A stretch of DNA of 8,953 bases from CAWDLX01 sp046728155 (GCA_046728155.1 JBKPDY010000121.1:1-8953); one strand, 5' to 3'; positions 1 through 6,740 are shown, numbered from the stretch's first letter. The notes: generated by a model not told the origin, from the letters alone. Program-made: numbers and translations.

Positions 1-224
1 GACGGCCAGCCGCAATGCGAGTCGAATTTGGTCCCGGACGAAAAGAGCTGCGCGCCACAGGCCCGGCAGCGGTAGACACCCTTTGTCTTGGTGTCGACAT
101 ACTCGCCCGTCCAGGCCGGCTCCGTACCGTGCTGCCGGAGCACGCGGAACTCGGCTGGGCTCAGCCGTACGCGCCATTCGTCCTCTGTGGTCGGAACGTC
201 CTCAACGGGCAGTTCGTTCGTCAT
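1..224 (-). CDS. msrB: Peptide-methionine (R)-S-oxide reductase MsrB, N-terminal part (cut by window edge)
   Basis: MsrB reduces methionine-R-sulfoxide in damaged cytosolic proteins, using thioredoxin for recycling. The minus strand reads from an ATG at 224-222 through 74 codons to the window edge. The N-terminus is MTNELPVEDVPTTEDEWRVR, followed by the typical LSPAEFRVLR and GTEPAW segments. The zinc-binding pair CRAC lies at residues 53-56, and the family signature TKFDSHCGWP at about 65-74. The second zinc pair and the catalytic cysteine would lie outside the window. The ATG fits the usual MsrB start; GAGG sits only one base upstream, so the ribosome binding site is poor and a short leader is likely. 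A plus-strand reading frame covers the same bases but is only its antisense. Family assignment is firm. Confidence 0.93.
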   Translation of the reverse strand, partial: MTNELPVEDVPTTEDEWRVRLSPAEFRVLRQHGTEPAWTGEYVDTKTKGVYRCRACGAQLFSSGTKFDSHCGWP

Positions 225-238
225 GCCTCAACGGTACA

Positions 239-266
239 AACGTATCCACGCGGCCGCTGTTACCAA
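239..266 (-). promoter_or_regulatory. Candidate msrB promoter
   Basis: On the minus strand, TTGGTA (266-261) and TACGTT (244-239) are separated by 16 bases. They match the -35 and -10 consensus at 4 and 3 positions. The -10 ends 14 bases before the msrB ATG, which would give a leader of about 8 bases. This is pattern matching only. Confidence 0.3.
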
Positions 267-293
267 ATGCGAACGGCTCTCGTTGAGTACGGC

Positions 294-788
294 ATGACTC
301 GCGGGGGCGGTGTGGTGACCTTCCGGCCGACGCCCGTGCAGGCGCTGGCCCGCGGCCTCTATGTCGGCGGCGTGCTCGGGCTCGCCGTGGGCACCGTGGC
401 GGCGGCCGTCGGGCTGTCCAGTCCCCTTGCCGTACCGGCGTGGGTGCTGGGCGTGACGCCACTGCTTGTGATCACCGCGGTTGGTGCGATCGCCGGGGTC
501 GCGTACGGACGGCAGGACGGCACCGATGCCGACGACTGGGGGATCCACTCCGGATCTGCCGTCGGTTGGCAGGAGATCGAGGATCTCCGTACGGAGCGCA
601 GCGGTGGCCGGATCACGGTCGCGATGCTCCTCGACAGCGGCGCGATCGCCCGGCTGCGCGCACCGTACGACGGGCGCTTCCTCGCGGGCGACCGCGAGTT
701 CGAGCGCAAGCTGTTCATGCTGCGCAACCTGTGGGAGACGCATCGAAGCTTCGCCCTCACCAACGGGTACGCACGCCGTCGCGGGTAG
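294..788 (+). CDS. Small membrane protein of unknown function, two transmembrane helices
   Basis: I do not recognise this 164-residue protein. The frame is open back to base 15, but that upstream part is antisense to msrB, so the true start is one of the ATGs at 267 or 294, or the GTG at 312. I chose 294, which has a weak TTGAG six bases upstream. Residues 18-40 (ALARGLYVGGVLGLAVGTVA) and 48-70 (VLGVTPLLVITAVGAIAGVAYG) are two hydrophobic helices joined by a short loop. About 95 soluble residues follow, with a WQEIEDLRTER segment, a short beta-like stretch (RITVAMLLDSGAIARLRAP) and a charged end. The layout resembles small actinobacterial proteins carrying PH-like domains, but that is a guess. 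The stop lies 9 bases before the LigD-like polymerase gene, so the two are probably co-transcribed. Confidence 0.75.
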   Translation: MTRGGGVVTFRPTPVQALARGLYVGGVLGLAVGTVAAAVGLSSPLAVPAWVLGVTPLLVITAVGAIAGVAYGRQDGTDADDWGIHSGSAVGWQEIEDLRTERSGGRITVAMLLDSGAIARLRAPYDGRFLAGDREFERKLFMLRNLWETHRSFALTNGYARRRG

Positions 789-797
789 GGTCTCAGC

Positions 798-1868
798 ATG
801 GCCAGCAAGGTGGCGGCGACCGAGCTTGAGGTCGCGGGACGCACCGTCCGGGTCTCCAACCCTGACAAGATCTACTTCCCGGAGCTGGGCTTCACAAAAC
901 TGGACGTGGTCTCGTACTACCTGGCCGTCGGCGACGGCATCCTCCGCGCGCTCTTCGAGCGACCAACCACATTGGAGCGTTGGCCCGGCGGTGTCTTCCC
1001 GGGCGCCAGGCTCTCGACCCGGGCCGACCACACCGGTGACGCCTTCTACCAGAAGCGGATCCCGACCCGTGGCGTGCCCGAGTGGATCGAGACCGCCGAG
1101 ATCAAGTTTCCGAGCGGTCGTACCGCCGACGAGCTGTGCCCGGTCGACCTCGCCCATGTCGCCTGGGCCGCCCAGCTCGGCACCATCGTATTCCACCCGT
1201 GGCCGGTTCGGCGCTCCGATGTGGACAGTCCGGACGAGCTGCGGATCGACCTCGACCCGCAGCCCGGCACCGATTTCGCTCACGCTCGTACAGTGGCGGC
1301 CGAGGTACGGGCGCTCCTCGGCGAGCTCGGTTGGGTCGGGTTCCCGAAGACTTCGGGCGGGCGGGGTATCCACGTCTACGTCCGGATCGCTCCACAGTGG
1401 TCATTCGTGGACGTGCGCCGGGCTGCCATAGCGTTCGCCCGAGAGATCGCCCGTCGCCGCCCCGATCTCGCCACGGTGAAGTGGTGGAAGGAGGAGCGGG
1501 GAACGAGGGTCTTCCTCGACTACAACCAGATGGCCCGCGATCGGACGATCGCCTGCGCCTACTCGCTACGGGCCAACCCGCGGGCGACCGTCTCGACCCC
1601 GGTGGACTGGGACGAGCTGGCCGACGTGGAGCCCACCGACTTCCGGCTTGACACCGTGCAGGCCCGTTTTGCCGCCATCGGCGATCCTCATGCCCGGATC
1701 AACGACGTGGCGCACGACATCACACCGCTGCTGGAGTGGGCCGCCCGAGACGAGGCCGGTGGCGAGGGTGACCTCCCCTATCCGCCCGAGTACCCGAAGA
1801 TGCCGGGCGAACCGCCGCGGGTCCAGCCGAGCCGGAAGAACCCGAAGAACTGGGAAAACGCGGAGTAG
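798..1868 (+). CDS. Stand-alone LigD-type DNA polymerase/primase domain protein (AEP superfamily)
   Basis: This 356-residue protein matches the polymerase domain of bacterial LigD. That enzyme adds ribo- or deoxynucleotides and fills gaps during Ku-dependent non-homologous end joining or related repair. The early SNPDKIYFPE segment (residues 20-29) is typical of the family. Motif I is RIDLDP, with metal ligands D151 and D153. Motif II is SGGRGIH at 186-192, with catalytic H192. Motif III is VFLDYNQ with D241, followed by AYSLRANPRATVSTPV. The conserved PEYPKMPGEPP tail ends the protein. No ligase or nuclease domain is present, so it resembles the separate PolD/Prim proteins of mycobacteria. 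No Ku gene is in view. The start is supported by AGGG seven bases upstream of the ATG. All catalytic residues are present. Whether it serves end joining or another gap repair route cannot be told here. Confidence 0.93.
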   Translation: MASKVAATELEVAGRTVRVSNPDKIYFPELGFTKLDVVSYYLAVGDGILRALFERPTTLERWPGGVFPGARLSTRADHTGDAFYQKRIPTRGVPEWIETAEIKFPSGRTADELCPVDLAHVAWAAQLGTIVFHPWPVRRSDVDSPDELRIDLDPQPGTDFAHARTVAAEVRALLGELGWVGFPKTSGGRGIHVYVRIAPQWSFVDVRRAAIAFAREIARRRPDLATVKWWKEERGTRVFLDYNQMARDRTIACAYSLRANPRATVSTPVDWDELADVEPTDFRLDTVQARFAAIGDPHARINDVAHDITPLLEWAARDEAGGEGDLPYPPEYPKMPGEPPRVQPSRKNPKNWENAE

Positions 1869-1908
1869 TGTGAGGCGCTGGGTACTAGCATAGGACAGAC
1901 TCGCCAGA

Positions 1909-1914
1909 TAACCT
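1909..1914 (+). promoter_or_regulatory. Possible -10 element for the small protein/recombinase pair
   Basis: The 54-base gap after the polymerase gene contains TAACCT eight bases before the ATG at 1923, and there is no ribosome binding site. This would suit a leaderless or nearly leaderless transcript, which is common in actinobacteria. No good -35 is visible (TAGCAT at 1886-1891 matches poorly). No tRNA gene or terminator hairpin is present in this gap. Confidence 0.2.
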
Positions 1915-1922
1915 AAAACCTC

Positions 1923-2270
1923 ATGACTACCGTCTCCCGGGTCGCCGTTGGCGACGTATATCGCGTTCGTGTCCCGGCCCGTCTACCCGAGCCGCACCCC
2001 CTCGCCGCGTCCGAAGGCGAGGAATTCGACCTCATCGTCACCGGTACGGACGCCGTCCTCGGTAGGGCCCCAGCCGCGGTCGGCATGCGTAGGACGCTGC
2101 AAGCCGAGGTCGAGCTGACAGCCGAGCAGAAACTGGATCTCGGCCTGTTGGGATCTGGCCGGTACCGCATTGTCGGCCAGATCGTCACCGACCTCGGGGA
2201 GTACATCGACCCGCCGATCGACAGCACCGAGGAGCTGACCGTGCCGGTGCGATGGTTCCAGGCAACCTGA
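1923..2270 (+). CDS. Small protein of unknown function, coupled to the recombinase
   Basis: I do not recognise this 115-residue protein. It begins MTTVSRVAVGDVYRVRVPAR, is acidic, and alternates short beta-like stretches (EEFDLIVTG, LQAEVEL, YRIVGQIVTDL, LTVPVRWF) with turns. That suggests a small all-beta domain, and the final VPVRWF resembles the closing strand of a barrel or sandwich. It has no membrane segment, signal peptide, cysteines or helix-turn-helix, so it does not look like a standard excisionase. The ATG lacks a ribosome binding site. Its TGA overlaps the recombinase ATG by one base (TGATG at 2268-2272), so translation of the two is probably coupled and the products are made together. 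A partner or accessory role for the recombinase is an inference from this arrangement alone. Confidence 0.7.
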   Translation: MTTVSRVAVGDVYRVRVPARLPEPHPLAASEGEEFDLIVTGTDAVLGRAPAAVGMRRTLQAEVELTAEQKLDLGLLGSGRYRIVGQIVTDLGEYIDPPIDSTEELTVPVRWFQAT

Positions 2271-3199
2271 TGCCCGCCCCCCGGCTCGAGGATCTGGCCG
2301 CCAGCTTCGGCCGGTCCCTGCGCGCCGCCGGCAAGGCCGACCGGACCTTGGTCCTGTACGGCCAGTCCATCCGGTTCTTCTCCCAGTGGCTGGAGGCGAA
2401 GGGTCGACCGGCCACATTGGACGAGTTGACCCGGCATTCGATATCGGCCTGGCTGGCGGACCTGACCGAGCGGGTCGACATTGAAACGGTCCGGACCAGG
2501 CTGCGCGGCATGCGCCGCTTCTGCCGCTGGCTGGCCGCGGAGGGCGAGGTCGACAAGGCACCGACCGAGGGTGTGGAGATGCCGGCGCCGACGGAGAAGC
2601 CGGTCCGGGTGTTCACCGAGGCCGAGCTGACGAAGATGCTCAAGGTCTGCGCTGTCGGGCGCGGCAAGGCCGGTGAGTACGACCGGAAGATCTTCGACGG
2701 TCGCCGGGACGAAGTCATACTTCGGCTGCTCTTCGACTGCGGCGTACGAGTCTCCGAACTCGCCGGCGTCAAGATAGACGATCTCGACCTGGACCGTGAA
2801 GTCGTGTACGTCACCGGGAAGGGCTCCCGGCCCCGCGCCGTCCCGTACGAGGCGAAGACGGCGCAGGCGATCGACCGGTACCTGCGTGTCCGGTCGACGC
2901 ACCCGAAGGCTTCGGCGACCACGCGGCTCCTGCTCGCCGAGCGGGGGCCGATCAGCGCCGACGGCATCCGGTGGCGGCTGGAGAACATCGGAAAAGCGGC
3001 CGGGGTCGAGGATGTGCATCCGCACGCGTTTCGACACACCTTCGCTCACCGGTGGCTCGCCAACGGTGGGCAGGAACGCGACCTGATGCACCTGGCCGGA
3101 TGGCGCAGCGACGCGATGCTGGCGGTGTACGCGCGGTCGACGGCGGTTGAGCGTGCCCATGAGGCGAAGCGGCGGATGGCGTTGGGAGATCGGCTCTAG
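2270..3199 (+). CDS. Tyrosine recombinase/integrase, XerC/XerD-like
   Basis: A 309-residue site-specific recombinase of the tyrosine family, which cuts and rejoins DNA through a covalent 3'-phosphotyrosine. The N-terminal SAM-like core-binding domain covers about residues 5-95 (LVLYGQSIRFFSQWL, RLRGMRRFCRWL). The catalytic domain follows from about 110. The expected active-site set is visible: R160 in GVRVSEL, K184 in TGKGSR, H252 and R255 in HAFRHTF, W278 in LAGW, and nucleophile Y287 in VYAR. Trp at 278 replaces the histidine of XerC/D, as in Cre. A frame-internal ATG six codons upstream (2252) exists, but the TGATG overlap with the preceding gene favours 2270. Length fits a Xer-type enzyme rather than a large phage integrase. 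No tRNA or att repeat is visible, so a mobile-element role is unproven. Its stop overlaps a converging gene by four bases. Confidence 0.9.
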   Translation: MPAPRLEDLAASFGRSLRAAGKADRTLVLYGQSIRFFSQWLEAKGRPATLDELTRHSISAWLADLTERVDIETVRTRLRGMRRFCRWLAAEGEVDKAPTEGVEMPAPTEKPVRVFTEAELTKMLKVCAVGRGKAGEYDRKIFDGRRDEVILRLLFDCGVRVSELAGVKIDDLDLDREVVYVTGKGSRPRAVPYEAKTAQAIDRYLRVRSTHPKASATTRLLLAERGPISADGIRWRLENIGKAAGVEDVHPHAFRHTFAHRWLANGGQERDLMHLAGWRSDAMLAVYARSTAVERAHEAKRRMALGDRL

Positions 3200-3451
3200 C
3201 GCTTCAGCTCCCCGAACCAGCCGACGGACTTCGTTCCCTCAGGCGCGACGATGAGGTAGATGTTGCCGTCGCTGGGCCGGCCGAAGTGCCAGAACAGACC
3301 CGCGTCGTTGGCGCCGATCCGACCGGCGAGTCGCTTGATCTGACGGACCCGCTGCTCATCGTCGGCCGGCGGCGAACGCGACCATCTTGCCCTGAGCCAC
3401 CCGGCGGCGCGCCATCCGTTCCAAGTCGGCAAGTTCCACAATCAGAGCCAT
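3196..3451 (-). pseudogene. Small protein of unknown function, broken by a +1 frameshift
   Basis: An ATG at 3451, nine bases after the response regulator stop, has AGGA seven bases upstream. It reads MALIVELADLERMARRRVAQ and on to AAGRR, then stops at TGA 3358-3356 after 31 codons. The next frame, without its own plausible start, continues with codon use typical of this genome: DDEQRVRQIKRLAGRIG, NDAGLFWHFGRPSDGNIYLI and VAPEGTKSVGWFGELKR, ending at TAG 3198-3196. Joined by skipping one base near 3356-3370, the two parts give one basic protein of about 84 residues. It has a helical N-terminal half and an aromatic, beta-like C-terminal half. I do not recognise the family. Position and spacing make it the third gene of the kinase/regulator unit. 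The shift may be a real mutation, a sequence error or, less likely, programmed frameshifting at CGA_TGA. Confidence 0.6.
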
Positions 3452-3460
3452 ACGAGATTC

Positions 3461-4123
3461 CTAGTCGGTCAGTCCGGCGTCGTGGGCGAGGAGCGCGATC
3501 TGGGTACGGTTGTTGAGATCGAGCTTCGTGAGTATCGACGACACGTGGGCTTTGGCGGTGGCCACGCTCATGAACAGCTCGTCGCTGATCTGCGCGTTGG
3601 ACCTCCCCCGACCCACGGCCACGGCGACCTCCCGTTCCCGTTCGCTGAGCCTGGCCATCATGGTCCGGGCGTGGCGCTGCCGGGCGTCAGCGCCCGTGGT
3701 CCCGAGGCGGGCGATGAGTTGGCGGGTGACCGCTGGTGACAGGATCGGTTCGCCCGCAGCGACGCGCGATATCGCGTCCAGGATCTCGGTGGGCCGCGTG
3801 TCCTTGAACAGGAAGCCACTTGCCCCGGCGCGCAGCGCGCGCAACACGTACTCGTCGGCGTGAAAGGTTGTCAGCACGATGACCTCAGGAGAACCGGGTC
3901 GGGCGCGCAGCAGCTCGGTGGCGGCGAGGCCGTCGAGCTTGGGCATGCGAATGTCCATCAGGACCACGTCCGGGGTGTATGCGTCGACCGCCGGGATCAC
4001 CTCGGTACCGTCGGCCGCTTCGCCCACCAGGGTGAGACCGGGCGCGGCGTCCAGGATCATCCGTAGACCCTCCCGCACGAGCGGGTCATCGTCCACGACG
4101 AGGACCCGGATAGCTTGGCTCAT
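3461..4123 (-). CDS. Two-component response regulator, NarL/LuxR family
   Basis: A 220-residue transcription regulator in the cytosol, phosphorylated by the neighbouring kinase. The receiver domain (about 5-122) has the acidic pocket D11-D13, phospho-acceptor D57 in LMDIRMP, T85 in VLTTF and K107 in FLFKD. A linker (about 125-156) leads to the LuxR-type helix-turn-helix (157-220). That domain begins LSEREREVAV and carries NAQISDELFMSVATAKAHVS and the closing LDLNNRTQIALLAHDAG. All residues needed for phosphorylation are present. I chose the ATG at 4123, which overlaps the kinase stop in the classic ATGA arrangement; a GTG three codons upstream is possible but less likely. Targets are unknown, although the half-site cluster upstream of the kinase is a natural candidate. 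Confidence 0.94.
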   Translation of the reverse strand: MSQAIRVLVVDDDPLVREGLRMILDAAPGLTLVGEAADGTEVIPAVDAYTPDVVLMDIRMPKLDGLAATELLRARPGSPEVIVLTTFHADEYVLRALRAGASGFLFKDTRPTEILDAISRVAAGEPILSPAVTRQLIARLGTTGADARQRHARTMMARLSEREREVAVAVGRGRSNAQISDELFMSVATAKAHVSSILTKLDLNNRTQIALLAHDAGLTD

Positions 4124-5355
4124 TCCGGCCACGGCAGCCAGGCCCAGAGCCGGAAGTCACCCTCGGCGGTGCGGCCGTGTTCCAGCCGTCCACCGGCGAG
4201 GCTTGCTCGTTCGGCGAGCCCGATGATGCCGCGGCCGGCGCCCGGGATGGCTGTGGAGCTGACGGCGGCCGGCGGCCAGGGGTTGCGGATCTCGATGGTC
4301 AGGCCATCGCCCGGGCTGCCGCGCACGGTGACTGACACCTCGGCGCCGTCGGCATGCTTGCGCGCATTGGTGAGTCCCTCCTGCACGATCCGGTACGCGC
4401 TGCGTCCGACCGCCACCGGCACGGCCGCCGGGTCGGCCATTCGACACTCCAGCCGCACCCGCATTCCGGCCCGCGTTGACTCATCGAGCAATTCAGGCAG
4501 GTCGACCAGCGTTGGCTGGGGACGCTCGGGTGCATCGTCGGTCCAGTTGTCACCAGCCCGGTCCGCCCGTAGTACGCCGATCACCTCCCGCAGGTCTTCC
4601 AGCGCCTGATGGGCGTTGTCGCGAATCACCCCGGCGGCGCGAGCGATCTCGTCGGCCGGTGCATCCGGGCGCAACTCCAACGCCCCGGCGTGCAGGCTCA
4701 GCAGGGAGATCCGGTGGGCGAGCACGTCGTGCATCTCGCGGGCGATCCGATGGCGTTCGTGCTGGCGGGCCTGCGCGACCCGATCGGATTCTGCGCGCCG
4801 TGCCCGGTCTCGCAGCGACTGGGCGAGCTCATGTCGGGCACGGATGAACATTCCCCACGCCAGGACCGCCGCGACGCAGACGATGCCCAATGCGGCCTGC
4901 CACCAGGTCGGCACCGACGGGTCGGGCCGAACCAACACGGAGCCGACCGAGGCGAGCATGAACCCGGCCGTTACCAGACCGACCACCGCGAGGCGTCGGT
5001 GCACCGCCACGGTGAACAGCGCGATCAGCGCCACGCCGGACGCGGCGGTTGAATAGACGCTGAACAGGATGGCGGTGACCGCGAAGCCGACCGGCCAGCG
5101 TCGGCGCAGCCACACACCCAGACAGCTCAGTCCGCCGAGGGTGACGTCGAGGGCGAGGGGCACTCGTCCGAGATGCCGGTCGACGCCATCGACGAAGGTG
5201 AGCACCGTGAACCCCAACGCCAGTAGAAAACACAGGGCGTCGGCCGCCCAGTCGCGTGGCGATCGCCAGAACCGGCGTACCTCGTCGGCTTCACCGGCGG
5301 TGGACAGCCCGTCGGGCCGCACGCCCACGCCCCACGCGACCGCCGGCACATTCAT
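4120..5355 (-). CDS. Sensor histidine kinase, HisKA_3 (DesK/NarX-like) family
   Basis: A membrane sensor kinase of 411 residues that autophosphorylates on histidine and passes the phosphate to the adjacent regulator. About five or six hydrophobic helices fall between residues 37 and 170 with only short loops, so the signal is probably sensed in or at the membrane. A charged coiled linker (about 171-200) leads to the HisKA_3 dimerisation domain, with H209 in REMHDVLAHRISLLSLHAG. The ATPase domain has the N-box QEGLTNARKHA (N330) and a glycine-rich GAGRGIIGLAER at about 372-383. As in many actinobacterial members, IRNPW stands where other families have an Asp-Gly box. The frame is open to an ATG at 5415. 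Those 20 extra codons have unusually many T-ending codons, and a -10-like TATTGT lies just before the ATG at 5355, so I prefer 5355. Confidence 0.9.
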   Translation of the reverse strand: MNVPAVAWGVGVRPDGLSTAGEADEVRRFWRSPRDWAADALCFLLALGFTVLTFVDGVDRHLGRVPLALDVTLGGLSCLGVWLRRRWPVGFAVTAILFSVYSTAASGVALIALFTVAVHRRLAVVGLVTAGFMLASVGSVLVRPDPSVPTWWQAALGIVCVAAVLAWGMFIRARHELAQSLRDRARRAESDRVAQARQHERHRIAREMHDVLAHRISLLSLHAGALELRPDAPADEIARAAGVIRDNAHQALEDLREVIGVLRADRAGDNWTDDAPERPQPTLVDLPELLDESTRAGMRVRLECRMADPAAVPVAVGRSAYRIVQEGLTNARKHADGAEVSVTVRGSPGDGLTIEIRNPWPPAAVSSTAIPGAGRGIIGLAERASLAGGRLEHGRTAEGDFRLWAWLPWPE

Positions 5356-5361
5356 GATCAA

Positions 5362-5367
5362 ACAATA
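5362..5367 (-). promoter_or_regulatory. Possible -10 element for a leaderless kinase transcript
   Basis: TATTGT on the minus strand ends six bases before the ATG at 5355. A transcript starting at the usual distance would begin at or next to that ATG. No ribosome binding site precedes the ATG, which agrees with leaderless translation, but no convincing -35 is seen. Confidence 0.3.
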
Positions 5368-5420
5368 CGGCAGCGCCGGGGCCCGCCGCATCCCACCAAA
5401 GTAGGTCCGAAACATAGCCC

Positions 5421-5449
5421 TTGGTCAGTTGGTCCCGACCTTCGACCAA
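5421..5449. promoter_or_regulatory. Cluster of TTGGTC/GACCAA half-sites, candidate operator
   Basis: Two direct copies of TTGGTC (5421-5426 and 5429-5434) are followed by inverted copies GACC (5437-5440) and GACCAA (5444-5449). The result is two nested dyads, the inner one GGTC-CC-GACC. It sits between the divergent kinase and membrane-protein genes, exactly where an autoregulated operator would lie. It could equally be a hairpin in a leader. Binding by the NarL-type regulator is an inference. Confidence 0.45.
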
Positions 5450-5473
5450 AGCGCCGCGCCGAACCCCAGCACC

Positions 5474-6214
5474 ATGCTGATCCGCATGACGAACGAATCG
5501 GACAACAGCGTTCTGCGGTGGGGCGGCTTGACCAGTATCAGCGGCGGACTGCTCTTCATCCTCGTCTTCGCCTGGGTCGCTATCTTCGCTGGGCCCGACC
5601 CGACCGGACCCGCCGGACCAATCATCAGGTTTCCCGAGATCAAGGCCGTGCGCATTGTGGAGAACGGTCTCTATCTCGCCGTCCTCGTGTTGTGGGTCGC
5701 GGTCTATCTTGCCCTGTACCGCCGCCTCAAAAGCACCCGTCCCGCGCCCGCACTGGTCGGCTGCGCCCTGGCGATTCTCGGTCTGGGTGTGCTCGCCGCG
5801 GGTGCCATTCCACACGCCGCCACGTCGCGGCTCGCCGACCTGTACCACGCCGCCGGGGCGACGGCTGAGGATCAGGCCACGCTCGCCCTTGTGTGGCAGG
5901 GGACCCAGGGCATCTTCGACGCGCTGCTGCTGGCCGGCCTGCTCCTCATGTCCACCGCGATCGTCCTCGTAGGTCTGGCCATGCGCGCCGACCCCGCGTT
6001 CGGGAGAGCGGCCGCCTGGCTCAGCATGCTGCTCGGCACCGCCGGGCTCGCCGCCGGTGTAGCAGTGCTCATCGATCCCACGTCTCCGGTGGCCGCAATT
6101 GGAGTCTTCGCACTCATCGGCTTCCACCTCGTCGTCGGGTGGAAGGTCTACCACCTGTCCACAGTGGTCCTATCCGCTCGCGGCCGATCGGCCGGTACCA
6201 GTGGCCGCGGATGA
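5474..6214 (+). CDS. Six-helix membrane protein, possibly DUF4386-like
   Basis: A 246-residue integral membrane protein, divergent from the sensor kinase. Hydrophobic helices fall at about 20-40 (GGLLFILVFAWVAIFAG), 62-82 (GLYLAVLVLWVAVYLALY), 92-112, 146-168 (IFDALLLAGLLLMSTAIVLV), 178-200 and 205-225. A longer polar loop with LYHAAGATAEDQATLALVWQ lies at about 123-142. The layout, with LYRRL after helix 2 and the WQGTQGIFDALLLAG segment, recalls the DUF4386 family of actinobacterial membrane proteins, whose function is unknown; I hold that name loosely. The frame is open to a TTG at 5429, but that stretch contains the half-site cluster, so the ATG at 5474 or 5486 is more likely. None of these has a good ribosome binding site. 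Its divergent position makes it a plausible target, or signal-related partner, of the two-component system. Its 3' end overlaps the decayed DoxX-like gene by 45 bases. Confidence 0.8.
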   Translation: MLIRMTNESDNSVLRWGGLTSISGGLLFILVFAWVAIFAGPDPTGPAGPIIRFPEIKAVRIVENGLYLAVLVLWVAVYLALYRRLKSTRPAPALVGCALAILGLGVLAAGAIPHAATSRLADLYHAAGATAEDQATLALVWQGTQGIFDALLLAGLLLMSTAIVLVGLAMRADPAFGRAAAWLSMLLGTAGLAAGVAVLIDPTSPVAAIGVFALIGFHLVVGWKVYHLSTVVLSARGRSAGTSGRG

Positions 6215-6712
6215 TGGCGCGGACGCATGCTTAGCTCCCAGTTCGCCCGTTCGCAGTGGTGTCAGAGCGGCGGCCACCAAGAGTGCCCCGGCGATCAGCA
6301 CCAGATTCTTGACGACGAACTCGCCCTCCGTCGTGAGCAGCAGGGGTTCCCGTCCTGAAAGGCCACTGCAGGCTGCAGGACAAGCACCAGGAAGGTGCCG
6401 GCGAGGTGGGCCACGAGGGCCGCCGGTACGGGTCGCAGCCACCGGCCGGCGACCAATGCCACGCCGATGACGATCTCGAATACGCCAAGCGCGGGTACGA
6501 GGACGGACGGTGGTACCGGAATGAAGGCCATGGTGTCGGCGACTGGTTTGGCTCGCCGCCGTCACGTACGCCACCTTCAGAGCGCCGAACCAGACGAACA
6601 CCAGGCCGAGGGCCAGACGCATCACGGTCGGGGCGTGTCGGCGCAGGGTGTTGATGATCCGCTCGTGGATCGCGGAGATCGTGCCGGTAGGGTGCGCGGC
6701 GCGGTCGGGCAC
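6170..6712 (-). pseudogene. DoxX-like (DoxX/DUF417) membrane protein with two compensating frameshifts
   Basis: The start is GTG 6712-6710, with GGAG eight bases upstream. The first frame gives a soluble lead and then MRLALGLVFVWFGALKVAYV, the classic first helix of DoxX-type proteins. At about 6541-6556 the reading must move by +1 to continue as PVADTMAFIPVPPSVLVPAL, GVFEIVIGVALVAGRWL and LVAHLAGTFLVLVLQPAVAF. At a run of four C (minus strand, 6346-6343) it must shift back by -1 to give LLLTTEGEFVVKNLVLIAGA, the conserved last part. Five C would restore the frame there. Joined, the product has about 180 residues and four helices, the normal family size. DoxX-like proteins are small membrane proteins often linked to redox or quinone chemistry. 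As written, the gene makes no full product. It converges on, and overlaps, the preceding membrane gene. Confidence 0.62.
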
Positions 6713-6740
6713 GATGCGGGCTCCGTCTCCTGGGGCATGA

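Noticed and set aside
228..1373. Long minus-strand frame of 381 codons
   Set aside because: It is antisense to the membrane protein and LigD-like genes, which have clear motifs and proper codon bias; its own translation has no family features.
1913..3160. Long minus-strand frame of 415 codons
   Set aside because: It is antisense to the small protein and the tyrosine recombinase, whose catalytic residues are all present on the plus strand.
1869..3460. Attachment sites or a complete integrated element around the recombinase
   Set aside because: No tRNA gene, no long direct repeat and no phage or conjugation genes are visible beside it.
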